Shown here: piece by piece, positions 17,410 to 34,516 of the stretch
How the letters are laid out: every line of letters starts with the position of its first letter
Numbering within the stretch: position 1 is the stretch's first letter
Source of the DNA: Hordeum vulgare subsp. vulgare
Lineage: Eukaryota > Streptophyta > Magnoliopsida > Poales > Poaceae
DNA: 64,000 bases
Assembly (NCBI RefSeq): GCF_904849725.1
Contig: NW_025422580.1
Span: forward strand, 31,481 to 95,480
Reading direction: 5' to 3'
Position numbers and translations under genes: made by a program
The notes under the pieces: generated by a model
Seen by the model: the letters and a program-made list of their open reading frames with translations, nothing else
Database searches by the model: none
What the model was told of the DNA's origin: nothing

Positions 17410-18032
17410 ACTTCCCTCTTCTTTGAGACCAGGATTCCTTGTGTAATTTCATCCATCTCTTAGTTTTTTTTTTGAATCATTGAGTTCATCACTCAACGTA
17501 GTCTAGCAGTTCAGTTCGACTCTATTTGAGAGACCCCGCTTGCTTATTGCAATTCTGAATTACATTGATTCTATCCTTGATGTATTTGCAATTCAATCCG
17601 AATCAATATATCCAAAACTTTTTATCTCCCCCACCTCCCGTCTTACTTTTTTATAGTATTCGAAATTATACTATAACGCTGGATATTTATTCTTTTTTTC
17701 TAATCAGAATTATCAATTTTATTTACTCTGACTTTATGTTCCCCTTAGTGAAATATTAATCCTCAAATTATTAACAAATAATAAAGTCTATAATGATCGA
17801 ATGAAAATACCCATAAAGTCTATAATTTTCTTTTTAAATATCCTATAGTTAAGCATATCAAGCTAACTTTATCTTTAAGAAGTTTTAGTATTTTTTTATT
17901 TAGTATTTTTTTATAAGTAGAACTTCAAATTTAGAACTAGTTAATAGCTAAGAGTAATAACTAATATCTGAGATTTTACGGATTTCCTATACTATACCTA
18001 TTTCTATTTGTTACACTATTTCCGTTATGTAA
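17410..18032. other. trnL-trnT spacer
   Basis: 623 AT-rich bases between divergent trnL and trnT-UGU. Short repeats of AGTATTTTTTTAT occur near 17887-17915. No gene is recognised; the frame at 17565-17759 is low-complexity and rejected. Confidence 0.7.
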
Positions 18033-18105
18033 GCCCACTTAGCTCAGAGGTTAGAGCATCGCATTTGTAATGCGAGGGTCATCGGTTCAAATCCGATAGT
18101 CGGCT
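18033..18105 (+). tRNA. trnT-UGU: tRNA-Thr (UGU)
   Basis: 73 bases with anticodon UGU in loop TTTGTAA. The anticodon stem CGCAT/ATGCG is perfect. The acceptor has one mismatch at the fourth pair, which I believe is normal for this plastid tRNA. It lies between trnL and rps4 as expected. Confidence 0.95.
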
Positions 18106-18414
18106 TTTTTTTTTCTCTATCGATGTTCTACGAACAAGAATCTCTTTTTTTCCGAATTAAATGGAGAATCCAGGATCTTTTATGTTTTTTACCTTACTAT
18201 TTTGCTAGATACAAAACAATAAAATAAATAATATATATACAAAAAATACAAAAAATACAGATTTTGATGAAATTCCATTTTTTGTGGTACTTTAGTTGAT
18301 TTTACTCTGTTTATCCTGTAGTTTAATTCAGTTTTAATTTCGATGTATTCTGTAATGTAAATACAATGAAATTAATTGTGTAAAATGAAATTTCAATAAA
18401 AAAAAGGAGTCTTC
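18106..18414. other. trnT-rps4 spacer
   Basis: 309 AT-rich bases with AT runs and a short CAAAAAATA repeat near 18240. No gene. The rps4 ribosome site AAAGGAG precedes its ATG. Confidence 0.65.
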
Positions 18415-19020
18415 ATGTCCCGTTATCGAGGACCTCGTTTAAAAAAAATACGCCGTTTGGGAGCTTTACCAGGACTCACTAGAAAAACACCTAAATCCGG
18501 AAGTAATCTTAAAAAAAAATTCAATTCTGGGAAAAAGGAGCAATATCGTATTCGTCTTCAAGAAAAACAGAAATTGCGTTTTCATTATGGTCTGACAGAA
18601 CGACAATTACTTAGATATGTACATATCGCTGGAAAAGCAAAAAGGTCAACAGGCCAGGTTTTACTACAATTACTTGAAATGCGTTTGGATAATATCCTTT
18701 TTCGATTGGGTATGGCTTCAACCATTCCTGGGGCCCGCCAATTAGTCAACCATAGACATATTTTAGTTAATGGCCGTATAGTCAATATACCAAGTTTTCG
18801 TTGCAAACCCCGAGATATTATTACTACGAAAGATAACCAAAGATCAAAAGGTCTGGTTCAAAATTATATTGCTTCATCGGACCCGGGGAAATTGCCAAGC
18901 CATTTGACGATTGACACATTGGAATATAAAGGACTAGTAAATAAAATCCTAGATAGGAAGTGGGTCGGTCTCAAAATAAATGAGTTGTTAGTTGTAGAAT
19001 ATTACTCTCGTCAGACTTGA
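18415..19020 (+). CDS. rps4: Small ribosomal subunit protein S4 (Rps4)
   Basis: 201-codon primary 16S rRNA-binding protein of the plastid 30S subunit. It starts [16 protein letters not shown] and is rich in basic residues. The S4 RNA-binding domain runs from about residue 89 ([13 protein letters not shown]) to 150, with the typical [21 protein letters not shown] before the ATG is the ribosome site. Length is the grass standard, and the frame is unbroken. Confidence 0.98.
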   Translation: MSRYRGPRLKKIRRLGALPGLTRKTPKSGSNLKKKFNSGKKEQYRIRLQEKQKLRFHYGLTERQLLRYVHIAGKAKRSTGQVLLQLLEMRLDNILFRLGMASTIPGARQLVNHRHILVNGRIVNIPSFRCKPRDIITTKDNQRSKGLVQNYIASSDPGKLPSHLTIDTLEYKGLVNKILDRKWVGLKINELLVVEYYSRQT

Positions 19021-19321
19021 ACTTAATGAAAAAAGGAAAGGTTCATAGAATTTTCTTCCCCTTCCCCTTTCCCCGAACTAAATAGCCCTAAGACCATTAC
19101 CATTAATTCGTATTTTCCCATCAACTAGCTAAAATTGATTAACCCTAGGATTAGGATCCTTTTTGCTTTTTTCCTCTATGTTTACATACCACAGTAATTT
19201 GCTATAGAGAATTTTTAATTTCTATTAAATAAAAATAAGATAATATAAGATATTATTACTGGAATAAATTGCTATTTGATTTGATACATTGTGATCCTTA
19301 ACGTTGATGAATTAAGAAAAA
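19021..19321. other. rps4-trnS spacer
   Basis: 301 bases between convergent rps4 and trnS-GGA. No gene or strong hairpin is identified. Confidence 0.6.
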
Positions 19322-19408
19322 CGGAAAGAGAGGGATTCGAACCCTCGGTAAACAAAAGTCTACATAGCAGTTCCAATGCTACGCCTTGAACCGCTCGGCC
19401 ATCTTTCC
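19322..19408 (-). tRNA. trnS-GGA: tRNA-Ser (GGA)
   Basis: 87-base type II tRNA with a long variable arm. The anticodon GGA sits in loop TTGGAAC. The acceptor GGAAAGA pairs with TCTTTCC. It is opposite in strand to rps4 and ycf3. Confidence 0.97.
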
Positions 19409-20016
19409 TACATAACTTATTATGGAAAATAAACTGAGTGAATAGCGAGTTTTCTTATTCCTGCAGTACAGGTACAACCGCAACCGCTCGGGGGTTCCCT
19501 AGTTCTATTGGAAAAATTCCTTTTGATCTAGGTGGAAGGATACAGGATTTTTTACTAGAAATTGCGCTCGCTATAAAATAAAAGTTTTAATTTAGGTTTT
19601 CCCGCAACTAAAGAAAAAGAGAATGCAAGAATTCTTCTTATTGCATAATAAAATAAAGAAACCTTAGAATTCCGTTTGCATAAGATACGCTACACCATTG
19701 AAATCAAAAATAGTATGAGACAATTAATAACTTTGAAAACACGAAATAGTTGATGACATAAGTTGTTGTTCAGAAATAGGAAAGTGGAATGAAATCCAGT
19801 CTTAGTCAAATATTGCATATCTCTTCGTGTCCAAGCAGAAGGAAAAGGATACAATTTGAGCTGAGCGGAAAATCCATATCTCTCTTATCCATTTAAAACA
19901 TATGGATTTAGAGCATATGGATCAATCTATTTATAATTATAAGAATCGAATGTGTTTGTTTTTATGTTATTTTGTGAAGGAATGAAAACAATTCTATATA
20001 GAATGGCTTGGGAATT
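19409..20016. other. trnS-ycf3 spacer
   Basis: 608 bases, AT-rich, no gene. It separates divergent trnS-GGA and ycf3 and should carry the ycf3 promoter, which I cannot place. Confidence 0.65.
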
Positions 20017-22011
20017 ATGCCTAGATCCCGTGTAAATGGAAATTTCATTGATAAGACCTTCTCAATTATAGCCAATATTTTATTGCGAATAATTCCGACA
20101 ACCTCAGGAGAAAAAAAGGCATTTACTTATTATAGAGATGGTGCGATTTGACTCTTTTTTTTTTTGCTTTTTTTTAGACCTACCTATACCTCAGTCTTAG
20201 GAAAAAGAAAAGGGGTTGGCATAGAGAGAACCAAATTTGTAAAGCAAGCAAACCCACGCTTCGGGAAGGTGAGGCGAACTAACAATTCCTTCCGTCGTGT
20301 ATCCTCGATTGATGCGGCTTCAGATACTTCAATTGTAGATTTGAGTATTGAGCGAAAGGTTACACCTACAGGATATGGTATGGTATGGATTACAGGCCAC
20401 TCTATTAGTATCCGTAGGCAGCATAGGGGAGAAAAGCACTACACCTAGAAATAGGAATCAACAAGAGAAAAACTTTGGTAGAAATTACCCCTTTCCTGAT
20501 CGGTATCAGGGCTGGGAAGAATGGTTGGGATAACAAACAACCATCAGGTTTGTACTTTGGATACCCCTATAACCATCAAAGATCGTTGAAGTAGCTAATT
20601 CCTCTAAATAGGAGGCGTTGAGAACAAAGAAATTATTGGAGCTATCGTTTTCCTCTAGCATTAATAGAATTCATTGGTGTTAAGAAAAACCTCTTGTGGG
20701 AAGGTTGGCTAGAGATTTCTTGGAAAAATACCAGCCCCTTTCGGTTCATAATGAGACGGGACTAATTCTATTTTGATTCTATAGATTAAGATTATTTCGC
20801 TTAGTACTATTATGTACAGAAGGGAGGAGCCGTATGAGATGAAAACCTCATGTACGGTTTTGGAACGGAGATTTTTTGAATAGAATGAACGACCGTAACG
20901 GATGTTGGCTCAATCCGAAGGAAATTATGCGGAAGCTTTGCAAAATTATTATGAAGCTACGCGACTAGAAATCGATCCCTATGATCGAAGTTATATACTC
21001 TATAACATAGGCCTTATACACACAAGCAATGGAGAGCATACAAAGGCTTTGGAATATTATTTCCGGGCACTAGAACGAAACCCCTTCTTACCGCAAGCTT
21101 TTAATAATATGGCCGTGATCTGTCATTACGTGCGACTATCTCCACTATAGAAAGACAAAAAAAGAGAGGATCAAATTTTCTAGTAAATACTGGAAAAAAG
21201 GGCTTTCTACATAGGGATCGTAAAAACAACGATTTTTCCCTATCAGCTGTAGGAAGGAAGGACACTTCACGAGAATCAAAAAACGAAGAAAGTATGGCCT
21301 ATACTACTACTCTATGGATAAAGTTTCTCAAATTGATAGAGAAAGCACCGTAAAGATCAATTAGTGAGCGACTGGGTCGATACAACTAAAAAAAACTGCT
21401 TACTTATCCCATGATATGGGGCAAAATTTAGGAATCCGCTTATGTAATAGAGCCGATCCACTAAGGGATTAAGCAGCGGTGTAGTATCAGATCCCAAAGA
21501 TAGTAAGTTCTTTTTTCTTTCTTATGGAAAAAAGTCTTTTTCAAGGATTCTATAGAGATTTCATATATGAAACCGGGATAGTTACCTTTCAGAAAATTTG
21601 AACGAAGGCTCTATATCTATCTATGCTTCATTCTTCTGAAGGTGGGAAAAAAGATCAAACTAATTATTGAGAAAAATTAGGGTTTGAAACTTAGGTAATT
21701 AATTTCTTCTGCTTAACACAAGAACAAATTGGATCGATTTTTGATAAATCGAATTCAGTTAAGATAGGGGAAATTAAGATAGCAATTTCTGAGCCGTATG
21801 AGGTAGGAAACTCTCAAGTACGGTTCTAAGGGAAGGAACTGCCTATTCCGACCGAGGAGAACAGGCCATTCTAGAGGGTGATTCGGAAATTGCGGAAGCT
21901 TGGTTTGATCAAGCTGCTGAATATTGGAAACAAGCTATAGCGCTTACTCCGGGAAATTATATTGAAGCACAAAACTGGTTGAAGATTACGAAGCGCTTTG
22001 AATTTGAATAA
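20017..22011 (+). CDS. ycf3: Photosystem I assembly protein Ycf3 (three exons)
   Basis: Exons are 20017-20140 (124), 20900-21129 (230) and 21853-22011 (159), giving 170 residues. Both introns (20141-20899; 21130-21852) are group II: each begins GTGCGA, ends AC, and has a domain V hairpin (about 20827-20859 and 21791-21826). Ycf3 is a thylakoid-associated chaperone for photosystem I assembly; tetratricopeptide repeats start at [17 protein letters not shown] in exon 2 and continue through [10 protein letters not shown] in exon 3. Codon 62 is ACG where editing to AUG is known in maize. All junctions keep frame. psaA and psaB lie downstream on the same strand. Confidence 0.96.
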
Positions 22012-24935
<2,924 letters not shown>

Positions 24936-24942
24936 TGGCTAG

Positions 24943-27165
<2,223 letters not shown>

Positions 27166-27311
27166 TTTAGTTTGTTTTTTTGTACTGTATCAGCACCTAG
27201 TTCATTACTCTTGATAGAGAGGGAGGATCCGCCTTCTTAAATTTCTTTTTCTATTTATTTTTCCATCTAGGATTAGAACCGTATACTTGATAATAATAGC
27301 AACGGCACATT

Positions 27312-27623
27312 ATGGCAAAAAAGAGTTTGATTCAGAGGGAGAAGAAGCGGCAGAAATTAGAACAGAAATATCATTTGATTCGTCAATCTTTAAAAAAAAA
27401 GATAAGAAGCAAAGTTTCTCCCTTGAGTTTGAGTGAAAAAACGAAAATGCGAGAAAAATTGCAATCCCTACCGCGTAATAGTGCACCTACACGCCTTCAT
27501 CGACGTTGTTTTTTGACCGGAAGACCTAGAGCTAACTATCGACATTTTGGGCTATCCGGACACGTACTTCGAGAAATGGTTTATGAATGTTTATTACCGG
27601 GTGCAACAAGATCCAGTTGGTAA
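27312..27623 (+). CDS. rps14: Small ribosomal subunit protein S14 (Rps14)
   Basis: 103-codon 30S protein, N-terminus [20 protein letters not shown] and C-terminus [10 protein letters not shown] as in the family. Basic throughout. The conserved [14 protein letters not shown] and GRPRANYR lie in the C-terminal half. Codon 27 is Leu (TTA) in the DNA, where several plants and, as I recall, maize reach Leu only by editing. It is the last gene of the psaA-psaB operon. The degraded trnfM/trnG pseudogene follows. Confidence 0.97.
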
Positions 27624-27691
27624 GGATAAAATACCCTTTCGTATTTGTATGGATTTCTGGAATTGATAATCATAGAGGAGCCCTCTTTACC

Positions 27692-27770
27692 ATTCTGTAT
27701 AAATGGACTATTCTATTTGTATAGATATGGTAGAGGGACGTATCGAACCCTCTTTTATCCACTAGTTACC
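27692..27770. repeat. Copy A of a dispersed trnfM-flanking repeat
   Basis: About 80 bases with core TATTCTATTTGTATAGATAT and ending CACTAGTTACC. It matches two other copies at 51235-51315 and 51403-51484. Here it lies directly before the chimeric trnfM/trnG pseudogene, as copy B lies before functional trnfM. Confidence 0.8.
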
Positions 27771-27782
27771 CCTCTTTAGTTT

Positions 27783-27856
27783 AAGAGTATAGAGCAGTTT
27801 GGTAGCTCATAAGTCTCATAACCTTGGGGTTGCGGGTTCGATTCCCACTACCGGCC
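27783..27856 (+). pseudogene. Chimeric trnfM/trnG pseudogene
   Basis: The 5' two thirds (TAGAGCAGTTTGGTAGCTC through CTCATAACCTTG) match trnfM-CAU at 51324, while the 3' end (GCGGGTTCGATTCCCACTAC) follows trnG-UCC at 51205-51230. The two acceptor halves do not pair, so it cannot be a tRNA. A chimeric tRNA pseudogene here is a known footprint of the grass-lineage inversions, first noted in rice. It should not be counted as a second trnfM. Confidence 0.85.
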
Positions 27857-28015
27857 CCATACTCCTTCTTTAATGATATATGCATGATATATACATCATC
27901 CATTTGTATCTGGATTTTTTGATTTCCTAAAAGAGTTTTGGTCTAACAGTTTTTTCTCGGAAGAAGACAACAAATAAAAGAAAGAATAAAAGAAAGAATA
28001 AAATACGAAAGAAAA

Positions 28016-28087
28016 GCGTCCATTGTCTAATGGATAGGACAGAGGTCTTCTAAACCTTTGGTATAGGTTCAAATCCTATTGGACGCA
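28016..28087 (+). tRNA. trnR-UCU: tRNA-Arg (UCU)
   Basis: 72 bases with anticodon UCU in loop CTTCTAA and a perfect acceptor GCGTCCA/TGGACGC. It sits between the trnfM/trnG pseudogene and atpA; this neighbourhood is grass-specific and marks an inversion junction. Confidence 0.96.
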
Positions 28088-28157
28088 ATCTTATTTCTAT
28101 CTATTCTTTAAATAACTATACTAAACTAAAAACAAAGAAAACTTTTTTGCATGATTC

Positions 28158-28201
28158 AAATAACAAGAGTAGACATGCAAAATAACAAGAGTAGATATGC
28201 C
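28158..28201. repeat. Two tandem 22-bp copies after atpA
   Basis: AAATAACAAGAGTAGACATGC is followed by a copy with one change (GATATGC). It lies 11 bases beyond the atpA stop, in its 3' UTR. Confidence 0.8.
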
Positions 28202-28212
28202 AAATTTATTTG

Positions 28213-29727
28213 TTACTGAAGGGAAAACCGTTCCAGCTGTTCCTGAATAGCTTCCTTCAAAAGGATTTCCGCTTGCTCGGTGAATGTCTTGCTAGAAGAT
28301 ATAATTTCTTGGAATTGAGGTTTAGTATCTTTTAGGTGTTTACGTAACTCATCCAGAAATTTATTTACCTGTTCGATTTCTAACGAATCAAGATATCCTC
28401 TTGTTCCGGTATAAATAGTAGCTATCTGCTCTTCCACTGGGAGAGGATTTGCCTGGGATTGTTTAAGCAATTCCCTTAATCGTCGACCCCTTGCCAATTG
28501 ATTCTGACTTGTTTTATCGAGAGCAGAGGCGAATTGTGCAAAGGCTTGTAACTCTGCGAATTGAGCTAGTTCCAATTTTGATTTGCCAGCTACTTGTTTC
28601 ATGGCTTTAATTTGAGCCGCGGATCCTACTCTGGAAACAGAAATACCCACATTAATAGCGGGTCGAATTCCGGCATTGAATAGATCCGCCGATAAGAATA
28701 TTTGTCCATCTGTAATGGAGATTACATTAGTAGGAATATAGGCGGAAACGTCTCCAGATTGAGTCTCAACTATTGGTAAAGCGGTCATACTTCCTTCGCC
28801 TAAAAGAGAATTTAATTTAGCGGCTCTTTCTAAAAGGCGTGAATGCAAATAAAAAACATCCCCTGGATAAGCCTCACGGCCGGGAGGTCTTCTTAATAGA
28901 AGGGACATTTGGCGATAAGCTTGTGCCTGTTTGGAGAGATCATCATAAATTATTAAAGTATGCCGTTCGCGGTACATAAAATACTCAGCCAGGGCTGCTC
29001 CCGTATAAGGAGCGAGGTATTGTAATGTAGCAGGTGAATCCGCCATTTCAGCTACTACAATAGTGTATTCCATGGCCCCCTCCTCATGGAAAGTAGTTAC
29101 TACTTGAGCTACGGAGGATGCTCTTTGACCGATAGCTACATAAACACATATTACACCTTGCCCTTTTTGATTGAGAATTGTATCTGTAGCTACTGCTGTT
29201 TTGCCAGTCTGTCTGTCCCCAATAATTAACTCTCGCTGACCGCGCCCTATAGGAATCATCGAATCGATAGCAATAAGCCCTGTTTGAAGAGGTTCGTATA
29301 CGGAACGCCTGGAAATTATACTTGGAGCAGGAGATTCAATTAAGCGAGATTCGGAAGCTATAATTTCGCCTTTCCCATCAATAGGTTTAGCCAGAGCATT
29401 TACAACACGACCCAAGTAAGCCTCACTCACGGGTATCTGAGCAATTCTTCCTGTTGCTTTTACAAAACTGCCCTCTTGTATCATCAACCCATCGCCCATT
29501 AATACAATCCCAACATTTTTGGATTCCAAATTCAGAGCAATACCCCTAGTACCTTCTGCAAATTGGACTAATTCACCCGACATTATTTCACCAAGACCTA
29601 TAATACGAGCAATCCCATCCCCCACTTGAACTACGCGACCTATATTCTCAATCCCTACTTTCCTATTATATTGTTCAATACGTTCGCGGAGAATTTTATG
29701 AATTTCGTCGACTCGAAGGGTTGCCAT
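28213..29727 (-). CDS. atpA: ATP synthase CF1 alpha subunit (AtpA)
   Basis: 504-codon non-catalytic nucleotide-binding subunit of the chloroplast ATP synthase. I start at [10 protein letters not shown]; the frame is open 25 codons further but without similarity. The Walker A loop GDRQTGKT is at 170-177. Codon 383 is TCA (Ser) in [11 protein letters not shown] where most homologues have Leu, the known maize C-to-U editing site. Full length. It is last in the atpI-atpH-atpF-atpA cluster, starting 91 bases after atpF. Confidence 0.98.
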   Translation of the reverse strand: MATLRVDEIHKILRERIEQYNRKVGIENIGRVVQVGDGIARIIGLGEIMSGELVQFAEGTRGIALNLESKNVGIVLMGDGLMIQEGSFVKATGRIAQIPVSEAYLGRVVNALAKPIDGKGEIIASESRLIESPAPSIISRRSVYEPLQTGLIAIDSMIPIGRGQRELIIGDRQTGKTAVATDTILNQKGQGVICVYVAIGQRASSVAQVVTTFHEEGAMEYTIVVAEMADSPATLQYLAPYTGAALAEYFMYRERHTLIIYDDLSKQAQAYRQMSLLLRRPPGREAYPGDVFYLHSRLLERAAKLNSLLGEGSMTALPIVETQSGDVSAYIPTNVISITDGQIFLSADLFNAGIRPAINVGISVSRVGSAAQIKAMKQVAGKSKLELAQFAELQAFAQFASALDKTSQNQLARGRRLRELLKQSQANPLPVEEQIATIYTGTRGYLDSLEIEQVNKFLDELRKHLKDTKPQFQEIISSSKTFTEQAEILLKEAIQEQLERFSLQ

Positions 29728-29818
29728 TAGTGTTTCTTGACTCTTTTTTCGAAAGCAAGGGGAAAAATAATGCCTAAATTCTAAACGAAAGTAGAAGTTC
29801 AAGGCCTAATTAATTTAA

Positions 29819-31203
29819 TTATCTCTTCCATTCCAGGGACCCGAGAATGCCAATATTAGCACGAATCGTACGGAAATGTAACTCGGTATTCAAACAACTA
29901 TTCAGAGTTCCTAGAGCTCCTTGTACGGCCTGTTGGAAAACCCGCTGTCGGACCTGATTCATTGCCCTTTGTTTTTCAAAATAAAGGGTTTCGTTTTTAG
30001 ACTTTTCTAATTGTTCCAAACTAATAGAAGTAGCATTAATCAAATTTGCTTTTTCTCGTTCTATCTCAGAGTATCCATTCATTCGATACTCATCCGCTTC
30101 TAGTTCGACTTTCTGTAATCGAATCCGAGCTTTTTCGAGTTGCTCAATGGTCCCTCTACGCAATTCTTCTGAATTTCGAATAGTACTCAAGATCCTCTGT
30201 TTTCGATTATCTAATAAATCTTTTAATGAAAGTAGATTATTTTGTAAGTTTACAACTTTTATGATCTCTTCCCGAACCAAACATGAATCTTTCGATTCAT
30301 TTGGCTCTCACGCTCCTTTTTTTCTTTTTTTGCTATAGCAATTTCCATATCTTTTTTTAAGTATAAGTAATGAGCCTATCCTCTATCTTATTTTTTATGT
30401 TTATATTTCAATATACCGAAACCTATATAAGACTAGATAAATATTAAGAGGACTCTTCCGCCTAGATAAAAATATATCATGGTCAGCAAAGTTGTTTCTT
30501 TATTTATATTTGCCCTTTAGTTAATAATTTCAATTTCATTAAGAAAAACTAACTAAATAAATGGAAAATGAAAATTAATAGAATTCTTTTTTTTTTTTCT
30601 TCAAATCCAAAAAATTTCTCTTTTTTATACATAGGTCGTCGATTCGGCATTGGTTAAAAAAGGGCAGGGTGCCCCTTCTTTTTTTTTCTAGTAAATAGTT
30701 CAAACCATTTTATCGATATGAGTGTTCTATATCAGATAAATTTTACATTAGCTATTTCCCGTTTAAATTCGGTACTAATACTAATATAGTTGTAGAAAGA
30801 GTACCTCTTTTTGCCTGGACTTCAAGCAGTTTAGCTTTAACCGTGTTAATGGTCTCACATTCTTGGTTTATAGAGAATCAAAATTGATTTACCAATGAGT
30901 CGCGAAATGCTATGGTTCTTCCATATGATTTCTGAATTTATTCAGAAGTAATTCGTCGAGATCGTGCACCCTTTTCTTATTTATCCGAAAAATACTAAAA
31001 AATATTCTAAAGTGCAGCCGGATAGATCCAATCTATTCTTGAAATAGACAACTCGCACACACTCCCTTTCCAAAAAAAATCAAAACACCAACCACTACAG
31101 TTAGATTTATTAGATTTGTTGCTAAAATATCGGTATTAAGCCCGAAACTGCCAGCGGATGGCCAGTGAGCTAAAAAAACGAAAGAATGGGTTACATTTTT
31201 CAT
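29819..31203 (-). CDS. atpF: ATP synthase CF0 subunit I (AtpF, two exons)
   Basis: Exon 1 is 31059-31203 (145 bases) and exon 2 is 29819-30225 (407), giving 183 residues. The intron (30226-31058, 833 bases) is group II, starting GTGCGAG and ending AT. AtpF is the b-type peripheral stalk that holds CF1 against rotation: an N-terminal membrane helix ([16 protein letters not shown]) followed by a long charged coiled coil. Start [10 protein letters not shown] is the family start. Codons join in frame at [12 protein letters not shown]. It lies between atpH and atpA. Confidence 0.96.
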
Positions 31204-31658
31204 ATGCTCTCCTCTTATAGATAGGACGAACAAAGAACAAAGTTTTTCGATCACTTACTTCGCTCGCCCTTTTTTGATCGGTTTTTTTAATGCAAATAGA
31301 TTCAATCTAGTAATTTCTTTTAGATTAAGTCTTAGGTCTTGTTTGACCGGTGAAAGGCTTCCTTTGTTGAAATGTTCCGTTCCCAAAATTCCTAAAATAA
31401 AAGGAAAAAACTTTCCACTTTCCTAAACTAAGGACGGGAAATAAGAAGGCGAGCATATCTTCTAAATTAATCATACTCAACTCAGCCCTTCCTAGAATGC
31501 GGTATTATCTGTCCCGATAAATAGATAATTCCAGGAGTAATAAATAGGAGTAAATTAAATAAAGTATTGATATAATTGGAATTGCGGAAGCAAATACCAA
31601 TTTACTAAAAAAAGAAAAAAGTATCTAATCGAAATCGAAAGAACTTTTTTTTTTAGGA
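31204..31658. other. atpH-atpF spacer
   Basis: 455 bases between atpH and atpF on the same strand. No gene or strong hairpin is identified. Confidence 0.6.
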
Positions 31659-32471
<813 letters not shown>

Positions 32472-33215
32472 TCAATGATGACCCTCCATGGATTCACCTA
32501 TATAGGCTGCGGCTAATGTTGCAAAAATAAGAGCTTGAATACCGCTTGTAAATAATCCAAGAAACATGACCGGTATAGGGATTACTAAGGGGACTAAAGA
32601 AACAAGAACAACAACGACTAATTCATCCGCCAATATATTCCCGAAAAGTCGAAAGCTAAGCGATAATGGTTTTGTGAAATCTTCTAGGATGTTAATTGGT
32701 AAAAGGATTGGGGTTGGTTTAATATATTTCTCGAAATAGCTCAATCCTTTTTTGCTAAGACCAGCATAAAAATATGCCGCTGACGTGAGTAAAGCTAAAG
32801 CAACAGTAGTATTTATATCATTCGTGGGCGCTGCTAATTCCCCATGGGGTAACTCTATAATTTTCCAAGGTAAAAGAGCACCCGACCAATTTGAAACAAA
32901 AATAAAAAGGAACATAGTTCCAATAAAGGGAACCCAGGGACCATATTCTTCTCCAATCTGAGTTTTGCTCAAGTCTCGAATAAACTCAAGGACATATTCA
33001 AAAAAATTCTGCCCGTCGGTCGGGATGGTTTGTGGATTCCGAACAGCTATGACAACTGAACCTAGCAAGATAGTAATTACGACCCAAGAAGTGATGAGTA
33101 CCTGGGCATGAATTTGAAAACCTCCTATTTGCCAATAGAAGTGTTGGCCTACTTCTACACCCGATATATCGTATAACCCCTTGAGTGTTTTAATGGAACA
33201 AGGTATAATATTCAT
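32472..33215 (-). CDS. atpI: ATP synthase CF0 subunit IV / a subunit (AtpI)
   Basis: 247-codon a-subunit that forms the proton channels next to the c-ring. The start [10 protein letters not shown] is chosen; the open 39 codons upstream are not conserved. Five to six membrane helices are seen. The essential Arg lies in the conserved segment [17 protein letters not shown]. Length is standard. It follows rps2 and precedes atpH on the same strand. Confidence 0.98.
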   Translation of the reverse strand: MNIIPCSIKTLKGLYDISGVEVGQHFYWQIGGFQIHAQVLITSWVVITILLGSVVIAVRNPQTIPTDGQNFFEYVLEFIRDLSKTQIGEEYGPWVPFIGTMFLFIFVSNWSGALLPWKIIELPHGELAAPTNDINTTVALALLTSAAYFYAGLSKKGLSYFEKYIKPTPILLPINILEDFTKPLSLSFRLFGNILADELVVVVLVSLVPLVIPIPVMFLGLFTSGIQALIFATLAAAYIGESMEGHH

Positions 33216-33479
33216 ATTGTCCTCTGATAAAAATTGAACTTCAAAAAAGGAATTCTTTTGATTCAACCATCTCTTTCTCAACTCAGCAACTTGAACTATT
33301 AATTTGATATTTAGGATACCAAGAAAGCACATCAGATCATAATATATATCAATACCCTCTAATATATATCAATATTCCCCTTCTTTTTTCTATGCAAAAC
33401 AAATTCTATGCAAAAAAAGATATAGTAAGTCATTCCATAAATCTACGCAGTTGTCCAAGAATTCACTATATATTCTTAA

Positions 33480-34190
33480 TCAACGATTTCTTATATAGAG
33501 AGAACGGCCCTCACAAATTGAAAATACTAATTTGTTAAGAATCAATCGAATTGAAGTCATAGTGTCATCGTTGGCTGGAATCGATATATTCGCGAGATCC
33601 GGGTCACAATTTGTATCGACTAAAGAAATAGTAGGAATTCCCAAAATGGCACATTCCCGAAGAGCTATATACTCTTTTTGCTGATCAAGGACGATCACAA
33701 TGTCTGGCAATCTCGTCATATATTTGATCCCGCCGAGATACCTTTGTAAGGTAGATAATTTTCTCTTCAAGATTGCCACATCTCTTTTTGGGAGATGGTG
33801 GAATTTTCCCATTTTTTCTTCCGCTCTTAAGTCTCTAAATTGAGAAAGTCTAGTTTTCGTAATCGACCAATTCGTTAACATACCACTGAACCACTTTTTA
33901 TTAACATAATGACAACGAGCCCTTATTGCAGCTGATGCTACTAAATCTGTTGCTCTTTTTTTGGTACCAACAATTAAGAAACTTTTTCCCTGACTTGCTG
34001 CATCAAAAACTAAATCACAAGCTTCTGATAAAAAACGGGCCGTTCTAGCGAGATTTATAATATGAGTACCTTTACGCTTTGCCGAAATGTAAGGGGCCAT
34101 TTTAGGATTCCATTTCTTAATACCATGACCAAAATGAACTCCTGCTTCTATCATCTCTTTCAAATTAATGTTCCAATATCTTCTTGTCAT
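33480..34190 (-). CDS. rps2: Small ribosomal subunit protein S2 (Rps2)
   Basis: 236-codon 30S protein starting [17 protein letters not shown] (nine upstream codons in frame are not used). The S2 signature regions GVHFGH and, near residues 160-230, the segment [14 protein letters not shown] with [15 protein letters not shown] are present. It lies between rpoC2 and atpI, as in cyanobacteria-derived gene order, and is co-transcribed with them. Confidence 0.97.
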   Translation of the reverse strand: MTRRYWNINLKEMIEAGVHFGHGIKKWNPKMAPYISAKRKGTHIINLARTARFLSEACDLVFDAASQGKSFLIVGTKKRATDLVASAAIRARCHYVNKKWFSGMLTNWSITKTRLSQFRDLRAEEKMGKFHHLPKRDVAILKRKLSTLQRYLGGIKYMTRLPDIVIVLDQQKEYIALRECAILGIPTISLVDTNCDPDLANISIPANDDTMTSIRLILNKLVFSICEGRSLYIRNR

Positions 34191-34516
34191 TTTTTCCACA
34201 CTTCCTTTTTTTTTCATCCTAACATTCCATTACGGAATTTATTTCTTTTTGAAGATTAAGAAAGATCCGAAATAGCTTGAAATAAATAAAATAATAATTG
34301 TTCTGAGAGAACCTTGTACTAAGAGTTGGCCATTGATACATTGATACATGGTATAAACAAAACCTTAATTTAATGAATTAACTGACTTGTTTTACTTATT
34401 AAAATAAAAATCTTAAAAATCTAAAATTTAACCTGTTAGTGTTCTAAGTTCAAAAGTCTAGTAAAGTAAAAAATATGTTTTATGTATCCTTAGGGTTAAA
34501 TGTTAAATGGGGGTTT
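34191..34516. other. rpoC2-rps2 spacer
   Basis: 326 AT-rich bases between rpoC2 and rps2. No gene. In many plants the rpoC2 tail extends a little further here; in this sequence it ends at 34517. Confidence 0.6.

Noticed and set aside
18033..18105. Acceptor mismatch in trnT-UGU as a sign of decay
   Set aside because: From memory the rice gene has the same C-C opposition at pair four, so it is probably normal.
20164..20448. 94-codon frame inside ycf3 intron 1
   Set aside because: It lies within a group II intron, shows no maturase motifs, and has no ATG-linked signal.
27783..27856. Second trnfM gene
   Set aside because: Acceptor halves do not pair and the 3' end is trnG-like; kept as a chimeric pseudogene.
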